Source: Aeromonas sp. FDAARGOS 1405 (lineage in GTDB: Bacteria > Pseudomonadota > Gammaproteobacteria > Enterobacterales > Aeromonadaceae). From it: a stretch of DNA of 64,000 bases. Made by a program: the position numbers and the translations under genes. Numbering within the stretch: position 1 is the first letter of the stretch; every line of letters begins with the position of its first letter. Of this stretch, positions 8,772 to 17,212 are shown one piece after another. The DNA lies in the NCBI RefSeq assembly GCF_019048265.1, contig NZ_CP077311.1, positions 2,551,001 through 2,615,000 on the forward strand. Reading direction: 5' to 3'. The notes under the pieces were generated by a model. That model was not told where the DNA came from. It searched no databases and saw nothing but the letters and a program-made list of their open reading frames with translations.

Positions 8772-9613
8772 TATTTCCCGTTGGCATCCGCTACAAACAG
8801 CGCCTGACCCGCCACCTTGAAGTCACCGATCAGCTTCTGGCCATGCTCGGAGACCAGCCAGTTTTTCAGGGTGCGGGCCCCTTCGGTGTTGAGATCCGGG
8901 TATCGCTTGGGGTTGACCAGGATCACCTGATAGGGGTTGAACAGGCGCTTGTCACCCTCCAGCAGCACGGCGAGATCCAGCTTGCTCTGGTAGGCGAGCC
9001 AGGTGCCGCGGTCGGTCAGGGTGTAGGCACCCAGCTCTGAGGCCATGGTCAGGGTGGGGCCCATCCCCTGGCCGATGGATTTGTAACCGGCAAACTCGGG
9101 TTTAACGTCTGCGGCTTGCCACAGGGTCTGCTCCTTGATGTGGGTGCCGGACTCGTCACCGCGGGAGATAAAGGTCTGGCCTTTATCCTTGATGGCTTGC
9201 AGCCCCTTGGCCGCGTCGTGCAGCTTGGCCAGACCCGCCGGATCTTTCGTCGGGCCGACGATAACGAAGTCGTTGTACATCAGGTGTACCGGCTCGATGC
9301 CAAAGCCTGCGTCGACAAACTTCTTCTCGGCAGACGGTGCGTGGGTCATCACCAGATCCGCGTCGCCGTTTTCGCCCATCTTCAGGCTCTGGCCGGTACC
9401 GGCCGCCATTACCTGCACCGGATAACCAGTCTCTTTGGTGAACTGGGGCAGCAGCCAGCCCAGCAGACCGGACTGCTCGGTGCTGGTGGTGGTGGCGAGG
9501 CGGATCGGCGCTTTTGTGGCATTAGTATCCGCTTCGGCGTGGGCAACACCGGCGATCAGCAGGCTAGTGGCGAGGGAGAGGGCAAAACGTTTGAGGCTGG
9601 TTTTTATCGTCAT
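8771..9613 (-). CDS. tupA: Periplasmic tungstate-binding protein
   Basis: 280 residues with a signal peptide (about 1-26, cleavage after AHA). The mature protein opens with the TupA-type 'RLATTTSTEQSGLLGWLLPQF' region (TTTS motif that contacts the oxyanion). It continues with 'VMAAGTGQSLKMGENGDADLVMTHAP', typical of tungstate rather than molybdate (ModA) binding proteins. First gene of the tup-mob operon. A sigma-54 type promoter lies 45-60 nt upstream, and the divergent sigma-54 activator gene is its neighbour. Confidence 0.9.
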   Translation of the reverse strand: MTIKTSLKRFALSLATSLLIAGVAHAEADTNATKAPIRLATTTSTEQSGLLGWLLPQFTKETGYPVQVMAAGTGQSLKMGENGDADLVMTHAPSAEKKFVDAGFGIEPVHLMYNDFVIVGPTKDPAGLAKLHDAAKGLQAIKDKGQTFISRGDESGTHIKEQTLWQAADVKPEFAGYKSIGQGMGPTLTMASELGAYTLTDRGTWLAYQSKLDLAVLLEGDKRLFNPYQVILVNPKRYPDLNTEGARTLKNWLVSEHGQKLIGDFKVAGQALFVADANGK

Positions 9614-9657
9614 CGTGATGCAACTTTTTCAGGGTGGCTGAGGAGAGGGCAAGAGTA

Positions 9658-9673
9658 AGCAAGCAGGGTGCCA
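9658..9673 (-). promoter_or_regulatory. Sigma-54 (-24/-12) promoter for the tup-mob operon
   Basis: On the minus strand the sequence is TGGCACCCTGCTTGCT, a full match to TGGCAC-N5-TTGCW with GG and GC ten bases apart. The predicted transcript start is near 9647, leaving about 34 nt of leader before tupA. Confidence 0.75.
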
Positions 9674-9792
9674 AACTGTTCCTTTGCCGCTGTATTCACG
9701 GTTTGCCGTTTAAAAACAGAAGCTTATTAGAATCAATTAGGTGAGCTTGTTATCGCTTTTAATAATTGGTGTTGGTGCTTTTGATACGGTAA

Positions 9793-9830
9793 GGACAAAA
9801 TGTCCCACTAAGGTTCCGGTTATCGGGACA
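9793..9830. promoter_or_regulatory. Predicted activator sites: GGACA-N3-TGTCC palindrome plus GGGACA half-site
   Basis: GGACAAAATGTCC lies at 9793-9805 and a further GGGACA at 9825-9830, between tupA and the divergent sigma-54 activator gene. The full site is about 150 bp upstream of the predicted tupA start, a normal distance for an NtrC-type enhancer. The same 13-mer recurs at 17754-17766. Assignment to the adjacent response regulator is inference. Confidence 0.6.
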
Positions 9831-9867
9831 TTCACCGACCGTACGTGCATCCGAGGTACTTTTTTCC

Positions 9868-11223
9868 ATGACACTCCCTCCCAGCCGCTGGTCTGCCCTT
9901 TCCCTGCTTATCGTTGACGATGAGCCCGGCATGCGCAGCTTTTTGGCCAAGGCGCTGGCCAAGCGTTTTGCCCAGATTGAGACTGCCGCCAGCGTGGAGG
10001 AGGCGGAAGCCCTGCGCTGCCGCCTTCACTTCGACCTTATCATCGCCGACATCCGGCTGCCGGGGCGCTCCGGCATCGAGTGGCACGAGGCCATAGACCC
10101 CGCTACCCGTCGCAGCGACATCATCTTCATGACCGGTTTTGGCGATATGGAGACCGCCCTCAAGGCGCTGCGCCTCGGCGCCAGCGACTTTATCCTAAAG
10201 CCCTTCAACCTCGATCAGATGGTGCAGGCGGTGGACAGAGTCATCGAGCGCCGCCAGATGGAGCGGGAGAACCTGCTGCTGCGCCGGGAGGTGAGCAAGC
10301 TGTTCCCGCCCACCCTGATTGGCGACAGTGCCAAGACCCGCGAGCTCAAGACGCTCATCGCCAGAGTAGCCCCCTCCAATGCCGCCGTATTGGTGGAGGG
10401 GGAGTCCGGCACAGGTAAGGAGTTGGTGGCCCGCGCCCTGCATCAACTCTCTGGCCGGATGGGGGCCTTTGTGCCCCTCAACTGCGCCTCCATCGCGCCG
10501 GAGCTGCTGGAAAGCGAGCTGTTCGGCCACGTGCAGGGGGCCTTTACCGGCGCCCGCAAGGGGCGTGACGGCCTGTTCCGGGTCGCCCATCAGGGCACCC
10601 TGTTTCTCGACGAGATCGGCGAGATGCCGCTCGCCATGCAGGCCTCCCTGCTGCGGGCGCTGGAGCAGAAGGCCATCCGCCCGGTGGGGGCTGAGCGTGA
10701 ATTGGCGGTGGATGTGCGCATCGTCGCCGCCACCAACCGCAACCTCAAGGCCGAGGTGGAGGCGGGCCGCTTTCGCGAAGATCTCTTCTATCGCCTCAAC
10801 GTGGTGGCGCTGCCGGTGGCCCCGTTGCGCGAACGCATCGACGATATCCCCGCGCTGGTGCACCACTTTACCCGCCAGCTCACCGCCGAGATGGGGATGG
10901 GTTCCTTGAGCTGGACCCACGAGGATGTGGTAGCGATGCAGGCCTATCCCTGGCCCGGCAACGTACGGGAGCTGCGCAACCTTATCGAGCGCTGCCTGCT
11001 GCTGGGCAAGCCCCCGGCGGATTACTGGCAGAGCAGCAAGCCGGCCGAACCGGGCACGAGCGAGGAGGGTTATCCGCTGGCGTGGCCGCTGGCGGAGGTG
11101 GAAAAAGCCCACATCCTGCAAGTGGTGGCCAGCCATGATGGCAACAAGTCGGCCGCCTCCCGGGTGCTCGGGGTGGCGCGCAAGACGCTGGATCGCAAAT
11201 TCAAGGAGTGGGCCATCGAATGA
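9868..11223 (+). CDS. Sigma-54-dependent response regulator (NtrC family)
   Basis: 451 residues. Receiver domain 10-125 with acidic pocket VDDE, phospho-acceptor Asp in 'IIADIRLPG' (about 55) and Lys in 'ILKPF'. AAA+ domain about 150-380 with Walker A GESGTGKE, the sigma-54 contact loop GAFTGA and Walker B '[11 protein letters not shown]'. C-terminal Fis-type HTH ('[18 protein letters not shown]'). All catalytic features are intact, so it should open sigma-54 promoters after phosphorylation. The kinase gene follows after 25 nt. Target inference: the tup and fdh promoters in this window. Confidence 0.93.
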   Translation: MTLPPSRWSALSLLIVDDEPGMRSFLAKALAKRFAQIETAASVEEAEALRCRLHFDLIIADIRLPGRSGIEWHEAIDPATRRSDIIFMTGFGDMETALKALRLGASDFILKPFNLDQMVQAVDRVIERRQMERENLLLRREVSKLFPPTLIGDSAKTRELKTLIARVAPSNAAVLVEGESGTGKELVARALHQLSGRMGAFVPLNCASIAPELLESELFGHVQGAFTGARKGRDGLFRVAHQGTLFLDEIGEMPLAMQASLLRALEQKAIRPVGAERELAVDVRIVAATNRNLKAEVEAGRFREDLFYRLNVVALPVAPLRERIDDIPALVHHFTRQLTAEMGMGSLSWTHEDVVAMQAYPWPGNVRELRNLIERCLLLGKPPADYWQSSKPAEPGTSEEGYPLAWPLAEVEKAHILQVVASHDGNKSAASRVLGVARKTLDRKFKEWAIE

Positions 11224-11248
11224 TGAAGGCTGACTGGATGGGGTGGCG

Positions 11249-13351
11249 ATGAAGCTGACCCTGCTCTCCCGCTGCATGCGCGCCCTGTTGCCCCGTTGCG
11301 TGCGCACCAAGGTACGCTGGCGCCTGCTGCTGCTTACTTCGGTGCCGATCATGCTCACCCTGGTGGGCATGATCGCGCTCACCCTCTACTGGACTCTCAC
11401 CTACAGCTGGCAGAACCTGCTCACCACGGTGCGCAGCGATCTTGGGGTGGCCCACCACGCCATCACGGTGCAGCAGCAGCGCCAGACAGAGCATCTCGAG
11501 CATCTACGCGATGCCTGGGCCTTTCAGCTTCGGCTGCGGGAATCGCCGGATCAGTTGCATGACTGGGTGATGCCGCTGGCGGCCAACTATGGTCTCGATT
11601 TTCTGCGCTTGCGCCGTGGCCCCGAGCTGGATCAGCTGACGGCGCAGGAGCGCGCCGCCCTCACGGCCGGGCGCAGCGTCAGTCACTTCGTGGTCTGGTC
11701 ACAGCAGGAGATGCTCGCCCTCTCCCCGCAACTTGCCAAGCGGGCTGTGTTGTGGCACCGGGATGGCACCAGGGTGGTGGAGGACAGGGGGCTGATCAGC
11801 CTCTCGCTGACGCCGGTGATGGGCCGCGACGGCTCCCTTTGGGCCGTGCTAGAGGGGGGTGAGCTTGTCAACGGCAGCACCCGGCTGGTGGATGAGCTCA
11901 AGGGTCAGGTGTTTGCCAAAAACACCCTGCCGGATGGCAGCGTCGGCACCGTTACCCTGTTTCTCGACGATCTGCGGGTGAGCACCAATGTGCCGGTCAG
12001 CAGCAGCCGTCAGGTTGGCCGGGCGGTGGGTACCCGGGTCTCGCCGCCAGTGCGCGAGCAGGTGCTGGGGCGGGGGGAGATGTGGGTTGACCGCGCCTTC
12101 GTCCACGACGCCTGGTATGTCTCGGGTTACGAGCCTCTGCTGGGAGCCAGGGGCGAGCGGCTCGGCATGCTCTATGTGGGCTTTCTCGAGTGGCCCATCA
12201 TCCGCACCTACCTCACCAATCTGGTGGAGCTGGGCTCCGGCGTGGTGCTGCTGTTGCTGCTCTCCGGCCTGCTGGTCTATCGCGGCGCGCGGGATCTCTT
12301 CTCCCCCATCGAGCGGATGCACAAGGTGGTGCGGCAGGTGCAGGCCGGGGAGTCGGCTCGAATCGGCCCGCTGGCGCTCGATCCCGACCACGAGCTGGCC
12401 CAGCTCGGTCGCCAGTTCGACGCCATGCTGGACAGGCAAGAAGCGCATCAGCAGCAGATGGCCCGCAGCGCCGACGAGCTGGAGCAGAAGGTGGCTGAAC
12501 GCACCCAAAGTCTCGAGCTCAAGACTGTGGAGCTGGAAGATCATATCCATATGCTGACCGAGGCGCGCCAGCAGCTGCTGATCAGCGAGAAGCTGGCGGC
12601 CCTTGGCGAGCTTTCGGCCGGGGTGGCCCACGAGATCAACAATCCGCTGGCGGTGATCCTCGGCAATGTGGAGCTGATGAAGCTGGAGCTGGGGGAGGCG
12701 GCCGAGCCGGTTAGCGAGGAGCTGGCACTGGTGCTGGCCCAGATCGAGCGCATTCGTGCCATCACCCGCAGCCTGCTGCAATACTCTCGCCCCGGCGATT
12801 ACGAGACCGCGCCTGTGTGGCAGCACCTCAATCCCATCATCGAGGAGAGCCTGACCCTGGTGCGCTCCGCCCTGCGTCAGCAGCAGGTGGAGCTGGTGGC
12901 CGATCTCAAGGCCCAGCAGCCCATCGAGGCGGATCGTCAGCAGCTGCTACAGGTGCTGATCAACCTCCTGGTCAACGCCAGCCACGCGCTGGGAGAGCAG
13001 GGGGAGATCCGGGTCGAGAGCCGCGACTGGGTCGATGAACTCGGTCAGTTGCGCGGGGCAGAAGTGCGGGTGATCGATAACGGCAGCGGCATCGAGGCGG
13101 CCATTATCGACAAGATCTTCGACCCCTTCTTCACCACTCGCGCCACCGGCACCGGTCTGGGGCTGGCCCTGAGCCACCGCATCATCAGTCGCTGGGGTGG
13201 GGAGCTCTTGGTGGACTCCACCCCGGGGCAGGGGAGCTGCTTTACCGTGCGGCTGCGCAGCCACGCCCTGCTGCCCAGCGGTAGCGAGCCCGCGAAACTG
13301 GAAGGGTGGCGCATTGCGCTCAATGCCGAGGGGCGTGAGACAAGCGATTGA
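11249..13351 (+). CDS. Membrane sensor histidine kinase paired with the sigma-54 activator
   Basis: About 700 residues. TM1 near residues 25-50, a large periplasmic Cache-like sensor region (about 50-320), TM2 near 325-345 ('VVLLLLLSGLLVY'), HAMP, a coiled coil, HisKA with the phospho-accepting His in 'GVAHEINNPLAVI', and HATPase_c with 'VIDNGSGI' and 'TGTGLGLALSH'. The ATG at 11249 is preferred over an in-frame GTG at 11243 because GGATGGGG then sits 5 nt upstream. It should phosphorylate the preceding response regulator. The signal is unknown. Formate or oxyanion is possible but unproven. Confidence 0.9.
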   Translation: MKLTLLSRCMRALLPRCVRTKVRWRLLLLTSVPIMLTLVGMIALTLYWTLTYSWQNLLTTVRSDLGVAHHAITVQQQRQTEHLEHLRDAWAFQLRLRESPDQLHDWVMPLAANYGLDFLRLRRGPELDQLTAQERAALTAGRSVSHFVVWSQQEMLALSPQLAKRAVLWHRDGTRVVEDRGLISLSLTPVMGRDGSLWAVLEGGELVNGSTRLVDELKGQVFAKNTLPDGSVGTVTLFLDDLRVSTNVPVSSSRQVGRAVGTRVSPPVREQVLGRGEMWVDRAFVHDAWYVSGYEPLLGARGERLGMLYVGFLEWPIIRTYLTNLVELGSGVVLLLLLSGLLVYRGARDLFSPIERMHKVVRQVQAGESARIGPLALDPDHELAQLGRQFDAMLDRQEAHQQQMARSADELEQKVAERTQSLELKTVELEDHIHMLTEARQQLLISEKLAALGELSAGVAHEINNPLAVILGNVELMKLELGEAAEPVSEELALVLAQIERIRAITRSLLQYSRPGDYETAPVWQHLNPIIEESLTLVRSALRQQQVELVADLKAQQPIEADRQQLLQVLINLLVNASHALGEQGEIRVESRDWVDELGQLRGAEVRVIDNGSGIEAAIIDKIFDPFFTTRATGTGLGLALSHRIISRWGGELLVDSTPGQGSCFTVRLRSHALLPSGSEPAKLEGWRIALNAEGRETSD

Positions 13352-13376
13352 TGCTGTTATAAAAAGGCCCGTGATA

Positions 13377-13411
13377 AAAACAGCCCGTCAACATGGTTGG
13401 CGGGCTGTTTT
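13377..13411. terminator. Bidirectional terminator between the kinase and the minus-strand fdh regulator
   Basis: AAAACAGCCCG...CGGGCTGTTTT with an inner CAAC/GTTG pair makes a long stem with A and T runs at the ends. It sits between convergent genes ending at 13351 and 13432. Confidence 0.85.
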
Positions 13412-13431
13412 GTCGGTGGGTGAGTGGTTAT

Positions 13432-14310
13432 TTACTGCGGGCTCCACACCAGCTTGCCACTCTGGGTCAGGTCATAGCCGCCGAGGCGGGCCGCCAGCTC
13501 GCGTCCCTCGGGGGATTGCAGCCAGCCGATCAGCTGTTGCAGCAGGGTGCGAAAGAAGACCCCCTGCGGCATCACCAGATCGAAGCACTCCTGCGACAGC
13601 GGCATAAAGCCGAGGCCAAACTCGGTGGCGGTGCTCTGGGCGCCGGGCCCGACATCCGCATCGCCGCGGCTGATGGCGGCGGCCAGCTCCCGCTCGCTGT
13701 TGACCTCGAGGGTGCGCTCCAGCCGGGTCAGCGACTCCCCTTGCGTTTGCAGCCACTCCTGCAGGGCGCGCTGGCTGCCAGCCCCCTCCTGACGCATAGC
13801 CCAGCGCCAGTCGAGCGCCTCTTTCGCCTCCTTGGGGTGCAGCCCTTGCCGCAGCACCAGCCCCTGCACCCGCCTGAATCCATGAACGATCACCCATTGC
13901 CGGTGGCCCTGATACTGCTGCACCAGCGCCGGGTGGCGCAGGTGGGCCTCCTCGGCCTGCCCCCAGTGGATTGCGCACAGATCCACATGGCCGCGCGCCA
14001 GCATCGCCAGCCCCTGACGGGTGCCGCACGGGGTGTAGCCCACCAGTGCCTGGGTGCCGAGCTGCTGTGCCAAGCGGCTGCTGGCGTAGTGCAGCAGCAC
14101 GTCGTCCGAGCCCGCCAGCAGCAGCCGGTCGTTCATCACCCCCTCGTGGCAACTGCCGAGCAGCCAGCGATCGAGCAGGGAGCGGGGAAACAGCCACTTT
14201 CCGGTCGCCTTGGTGGCGGGGATGCGCGCCTCGTTGGCGAGCTGGTAGACCTTCTTCTCGTTGAGATCGAGGTATTCCGCCACCTGCTTGACGTTCATAA
14301 ACTCGTTCAT
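13432..14310 (-). CDS. HTH regulator with periplasmic-binding-protein-like effector domain
   Basis: 292 residues. The N-terminal 50 residues are an excisionase/MerR-like helix-turn-helix ('VKQVAEYLDLNEKKVYQLAN'). From about 60 onward is a PBP-like domain of the type found in ModE-like or one-component oxyanion regulators ('LLLAGSDDVLLHYASSRLAQQL', 'CGTRQGLAMLARGHVDLCAIHW'). Three nt separate it from fdhD, so they form one unit. Proteins of this type sit in formate dehydrogenase clusters of related bacteria. Binding of molybdate or tungstate by the PBP-like part is plausible but not shown. Confidence 0.75.
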   Translation of the reverse strand: MNEFMNVKQVAEYLDLNEKKVYQLANEARIPATKATGKWLFPRSLLDRWLLGSCHEGVMNDRLLLAGSDDVLLHYASSRLAQQLGTQALVGYTPCGTRQGLAMLARGHVDLCAIHWGQAEEAHLRHPALVQQYQGHRQWVIVHGFRRVQGLVLRQGLHPKEAKEALDWRWAMRQEGAGSQRALQEWLQTQGESLTRLERTLEVNSERELAAAISRGDADVGPGAQSTATEFGLGFMPLSQECFDLVMPQGVFFRTLLQQLIGWLQSPEGRELAARLGGYDLTQSGKLVWSPQ

Positions 14311-14313
14311 GGC

Positions 14314-15171
14314 TTAATCCCGCATCCCGCGACCGGTTGAACCGGGCGCCAGCACCGGCGGCTTCTCGTCCAGCACGATATGGTTGTGGCCGCTAAAGAC
14401 CTCGAAATGGCGCCCCTTGGCGCGGGCAATCATGGTGATGCCGAGCTGGCGGGCGAGATCCAGCCCCATCTGGGTGACGCCGGAGCGCGACAGCAGCACC
14501 GGAATGCCCATCTGCGCCACCTTGATCACCATCTCCGAGGTGAGCCGCCCTGTGGTATAGAAGATTTTATCGCTGCTACTTTCGCCGCTCATCCAGAGCT
14601 CGCCCGCCAGGGTATCCACCGCATTGTGGCGCCCCACATCCTCGACAAAGGAGAGGATTTCGCTGCCGCGGCAGATGGCGCAGCCATGCACAGCACCGGC
14701 CATCTTGTAGGTTTCGTTATGGGCCGACAGCGCCTTGAGCAGGGCGTAGAGGGTGCTCTGTTTAAGCTCGGGCGCTGCCAAAACCACCCCTTCGAGCTTC
14801 TTCATCACGCTGCCATACATGGTGCCCTGACCGCAGCCGGAGGTGACCGTCTTCTTCTCCAAGGATTTGTCGAGATCGGCTGCCTGCTGGCTGCTCACCA
14901 CGGCGGCGGCCTCACTCTCCCAATCGACGATCACCGACTCTATGGCTGCAATATCCTCGATAAAACCCTGATTTTTCAGATAACCCAGCACCAGCGCTTC
15001 GGGGCGGGCTCCCAGCGTCATCAGGGTCACTATCTCCTTCCAGTTGAGGTAGACCGTCAGTGGCCGCTCACAGGCGATTTGGCGGGTGTTCATCGTGCCC
15101 TGTTCATCCATCACCTCGACGGCCATGGTGAGCTGGGCGGCAGCATTGCTTTTGATAAAGGTCGGTGTCAT
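14314..15171 (-). CDS. fdhD: Formate dehydrogenase accessory sulfurtransferase FdhD
   Basis: 285 residues. FdhD transfers sulfur from IscS to the Mo/W-bisMGD cofactor of formate dehydrogenase, without which the enzyme is inactive. Conserved segments: 'SGCGQGT' (about residue 101), 'FVEDVGRHNAVD' and 'TTGRLTSEMV'. In E. coli FdhD the first motif is a CxxC pair. Here only the first Cys is kept, and a separate CAIC pair lies about 65 residues later. Co-directional with the HTH/PBP regulator. A sigma-54 type promoter lies about 45 nt upstream. Confidence 0.9.
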   Translation of the reverse strand: MTPTFIKSNAAAQLTMAVEVMDEQGTMNTRQIACERPLTVYLNWKEIVTLMTLGARPEALVLGYLKNQGFIEDIAAIESVIVDWESEAAAVVSSQQAADLDKSLEKKTVTSGCGQGTMYGSVMKKLEGVVLAAPELKQSTLYALLKALSAHNETYKMAGAVHGCAICRGSEILSFVEDVGRHNAVDTLAGELWMSGESSSDKIFYTTGRLTSEMVIKVAQMGIPVLLSRSGVTQMGLDLARQLGITMIARAKGRHFEVFSGHNHIVLDEKPPVLAPGSTGRGMRD

Positions 15172-15214
15172 GGGCCCCTCGCGACCGGTTGCCGGGATCT
15201 AAGGGGAGGGATAG

Positions 15215-15230
15215 AGCAAGTTTTGTTCCA
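15215..15230 (-). promoter_or_regulatory. Sigma-54 (-24/-12) promoter for fdhD
   Basis: The minus strand reads TGGAACAAAACTTGCT. GG and GC are ten bases apart and it differs from TGGCAC-N5-TTGCW at one position. Predicted start near 15204, about 33 nt before the fdhD ATG. No GGACA-N3-TGTCC palindrome was found upstream. Confidence 0.55.
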
Positions 15231-15422
15231 GATTACTTTCAAACGAGGCACAGGTTTAACCTATGACCTTGATGAAACAGGAATTATCCACACCGAGAAG
15301 ATTAACGAGCTGGGTTATAGAGCTTACTTAATATGATGGGGGAAGGGATAGTCCGCTGGATACCTATTAAGTGGACCGAGATATAGAAGATTATTTTTAC
15401 AGCACGTGACAAATAAAGAAGA

Positions 15423-15461
15423 GGGCCTTAAAAGTAGGTTTTGTTAACCTATGTAAGGCCC
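15423..15461 (-). terminator. Hairpin downstream of the AT-rich secreted-protein gene
   Basis: GGGCCTTA pairs with TAAGGCCC, and TAGGTT with AACCTA inside it. On the minus strand it is followed by a moderately T-rich CTCTTCTTTATTT. It lies 20 nt after the gene's stop. Confidence 0.6.
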
Positions 15462-15480
15462 AGTTAATTAAAAAATCAAA

Positions 15481-16122
15481 CTAGTTTCCGCTATGCAAGC
15501 TGAACTCATTGAAATAAACAGGGAAAGTATATTGTGTATTAGCTCCCCCCGCCCCCAACACAACCTTACTCACTTCTTGCAAAGACGTCGTGCCACTATA
15601 AACCAAGTCGCCATTCACATACATTCTAATCATGTCATCGACTTTCATGATCGAGAGTCGAAGTTTTGACATATTGCTATAACGTCCTTTGGGTGGGAGG
15701 CATCCATTATTATTTATACAAACTTGTGAAACCCAGAAATTATCCCCATCTCTACCGATAACAAGGGATGTTCCCTCTGTTTCATCTAGATTAGAAATTT
15801 GAATGTAAGCCCTAGGGTTGATGTTGGACAAATTTGAAAAATCTCCTTGCACAACGGTGCTCAAAGAAATATTTCTCTTTGGTTCAAACGTTTTTGATAC
15901 ACCAGAAAATTTGAAATCCTTCAGCGGGTTCCGAGTGACAATTTTTAGAGAGCTATTTTCCTCTTTTATGTCAGATTTTTCGGAGGTTTGGTTGTAGATA
16001 TTCCAGTTGGATAGTGAATTTGAGCTAAAAGAATCATGTATATAGAAGTCGCCAGCAGAGGCGGAATTATTTAACAATAATGCTGTAGAGAATGCCAAAA
16101 TTTTTTTAGTGTTAAACTTCAT
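15481..16122 (-). CDS. AT-rich secreted protein, possibly lectin/laminin-G fold
   Basis: 213 residues from the ATG at 16122, chosen because it opens a clean Sec signal peptide (MKFNTKKILAFSTALLLNNSASA). The mature part is rich in Asn, Ser and Lys and alternates beta-like segments ('FYIHDSFSSNSLSNWNIYN', 'SVVIGRDG'-like and 'VYFNEFSLHSGN'), resembling concanavalin-like glucanase/laminin-G folds. One Cys pair is separated by five residues (VCINNNGCL). Base composition is much lower in GC than the flanking fdh genes, which suggests acquisition by transfer. I cannot assign a function or ligand. Confidence 0.65.
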   Translation of the reverse strand: MKFNTKKILAFSTALLLNNSASAGDFYIHDSFSSNSLSNWNIYNQTSEKSDIKEENSSLKIVTRNPLKDFKFSGVSKTFEPKRNISLSTVVQGDFSNLSNINPRAYIQISNLDETEGTSLVIGRDGDNFWVSQVCINNNGCLPPKGRYSNMSKLRLSIMKVDDMIRMYVNGDLVYSGTTSLQEVSKVVLGAGGANTQYTFPVYFNEFSLHSGN

Positions 16123-16633
16123 TGTTATAATCCATCTTTTAGTTTTCTTGTTAAAAGTGAGATAATTATTTATATCAAAGAGCAGATATATAATCTGACC
16201 TCTCATATTTTAAATCAATTTTCATCTCACCAACATCATGACTCCCATCAGTGAATTGCAGTTGCCGATGCTTTTTATTGGCAAGCAATTTCTTGCATTG
16301 ATTTTTATGGGTGTCGTATGGGGCATGTTACATCAAGTTAGAGCTAATCCGCCAGTCCAAAACAGGTGTAACCAAATATTTTATAAAACTTGGAATACCT
16401 ACCTTTTTGGCAAAACGTAGGGCTGTAGATTCGAATAGCGAAGTGTATTCGAACGGTCGCGTATTGGAAGTGCTACGTGTCCTGCTCTCCTCGAAGGAAA
16501 GCCACATCCCGCCTTGGCCCCACTCTTGCTAAGTCTTATCCCATAGATGGCCGTGGCCGCCCTGAATCCCCTGCTCTGAACCGCCTCGAACGGGGTGGAT
16601 CACGGGGGAGGGCGGCTCGGCAGAGACCTTCTG
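16123..16633. other. Intergenic region between the AT-rich gene and the fdh operon
   Basis: About 510 nt. The left 300 nt are AT-rich like the neighbouring gene, and the right part returns to host-like composition. No protein-coding frame is convincing. A sigma-54 element at 16515-16530 faces the fdh operon. The composition break near 16430 may mark one edge of an insertion. Confidence 0.5.
16515..16530 (+). promoter_or_regulatory. Sigma-54 (-24/-12) promoter for the DUF3305-DUF3306 fdh operon
   Basis: TGGCCCCACTCTTGCT: GG and GC are spaced by ten, with one mismatch to TGGCAC-N5-TTGCW. Predicted start near 16541, about 90 nt before the first gene. Confidence 0.55.
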
Positions 16634-17212
16634 ATGGGAGCCGTGACAGTGCAAGAGACAATCAATACCTTGCCCCCGCAGCGCTGGCTGCAACTGGAGT
16701 TAAAGGCCATCGACAGCCAGGTTGGCCGCTGGCAGAGCCGCCGTTTCGAGATTGCGGCGCTCCACCCAGCCGAACCGGAGTCTGCCGGTGCCTTGCCCCT
16801 TACCCTGTTTCGCGATGAGCGGGGGGATTATCGCTTCAACCTGAGCTCCGGCTCGCCCCGCCTCTTTGTCACCGGAAGCCGCGTGGACAGTGGTTTTGTG
16901 GCCGACGGCCTGACCCTGAGCCAGACCGTGGCCGCCGCCTATATGGATGGCGAGCGGCAGGTGCTCTCCTGCCCGCTGCCCGAAGCGCTGCAAGCCTGGG
17001 TGGAGGCCTTTATCGGCCGCCACGGCGAGCTGCTGGAGGCCCGTCGCAAGGGCAAGAAGGGCAAGGGGCGGGCCCAGGATCAGCTGGGAGTCGATAGCCA
17101 GGATCAAGCCAGCTGCGGCGCCGTGAAACCCACCGGCCCCGATGGTCGTGAGCGTGGCAGCGACGCCGGAACCTGTGCCGGAACCAAGGCCGGAAACAGC
17201 GCCCATGAGTGA
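16634..17212 (+). CDS. DUF3305 domain protein of the formate dehydrogenase cluster
   Basis: 192 residues. The core (about residues 10-130, 'RWLQLELKAIDSQVGRW', 'FRDERGDYRFNLSSGSPRLFV') matches the DUF3305 family I know from fdh clusters. The C-terminal 60 residues are low-complexity and charged. The DUF3306 gene overlaps its stop by 8 nt (ATGAGTGA). The start is uncertain: ATG 16634 has a weak ribosome site, while GTG 16649 has GGGAG 8 nt upstream. The precise role in enzyme assembly is not known. Confidence 0.75.
   Translation: MGAVTVQETINTLPPQRWLQLELKAIDSQVGRWQSRRFEIAALHPAEPESAGALPLTLFRDERGDYRFNLSSGSPRLFVTGSRVDSGFVADGLTLSQTVAAAYMDGERQVLSCPLPEALQAWVEAFIGRHGELLEARRKGKKGKGRAQDQLGVDSQDQASCGAVKPTGPDGRERGSDAGTCAGTKAGNSAHE

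Larger units (their letters stand above)
15172..15480. other. Intergenic region upstream of fdhD
   Basis: About 310 nt without a supported gene. It contains a sigma-54 element facing fdhD (15215-15230) and a long hairpin (15423-15461) that would end transcription of the AT-rich gene to its right. The sequence becomes noticeably AT-rich from about 15230 on. Confidence 0.6.
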
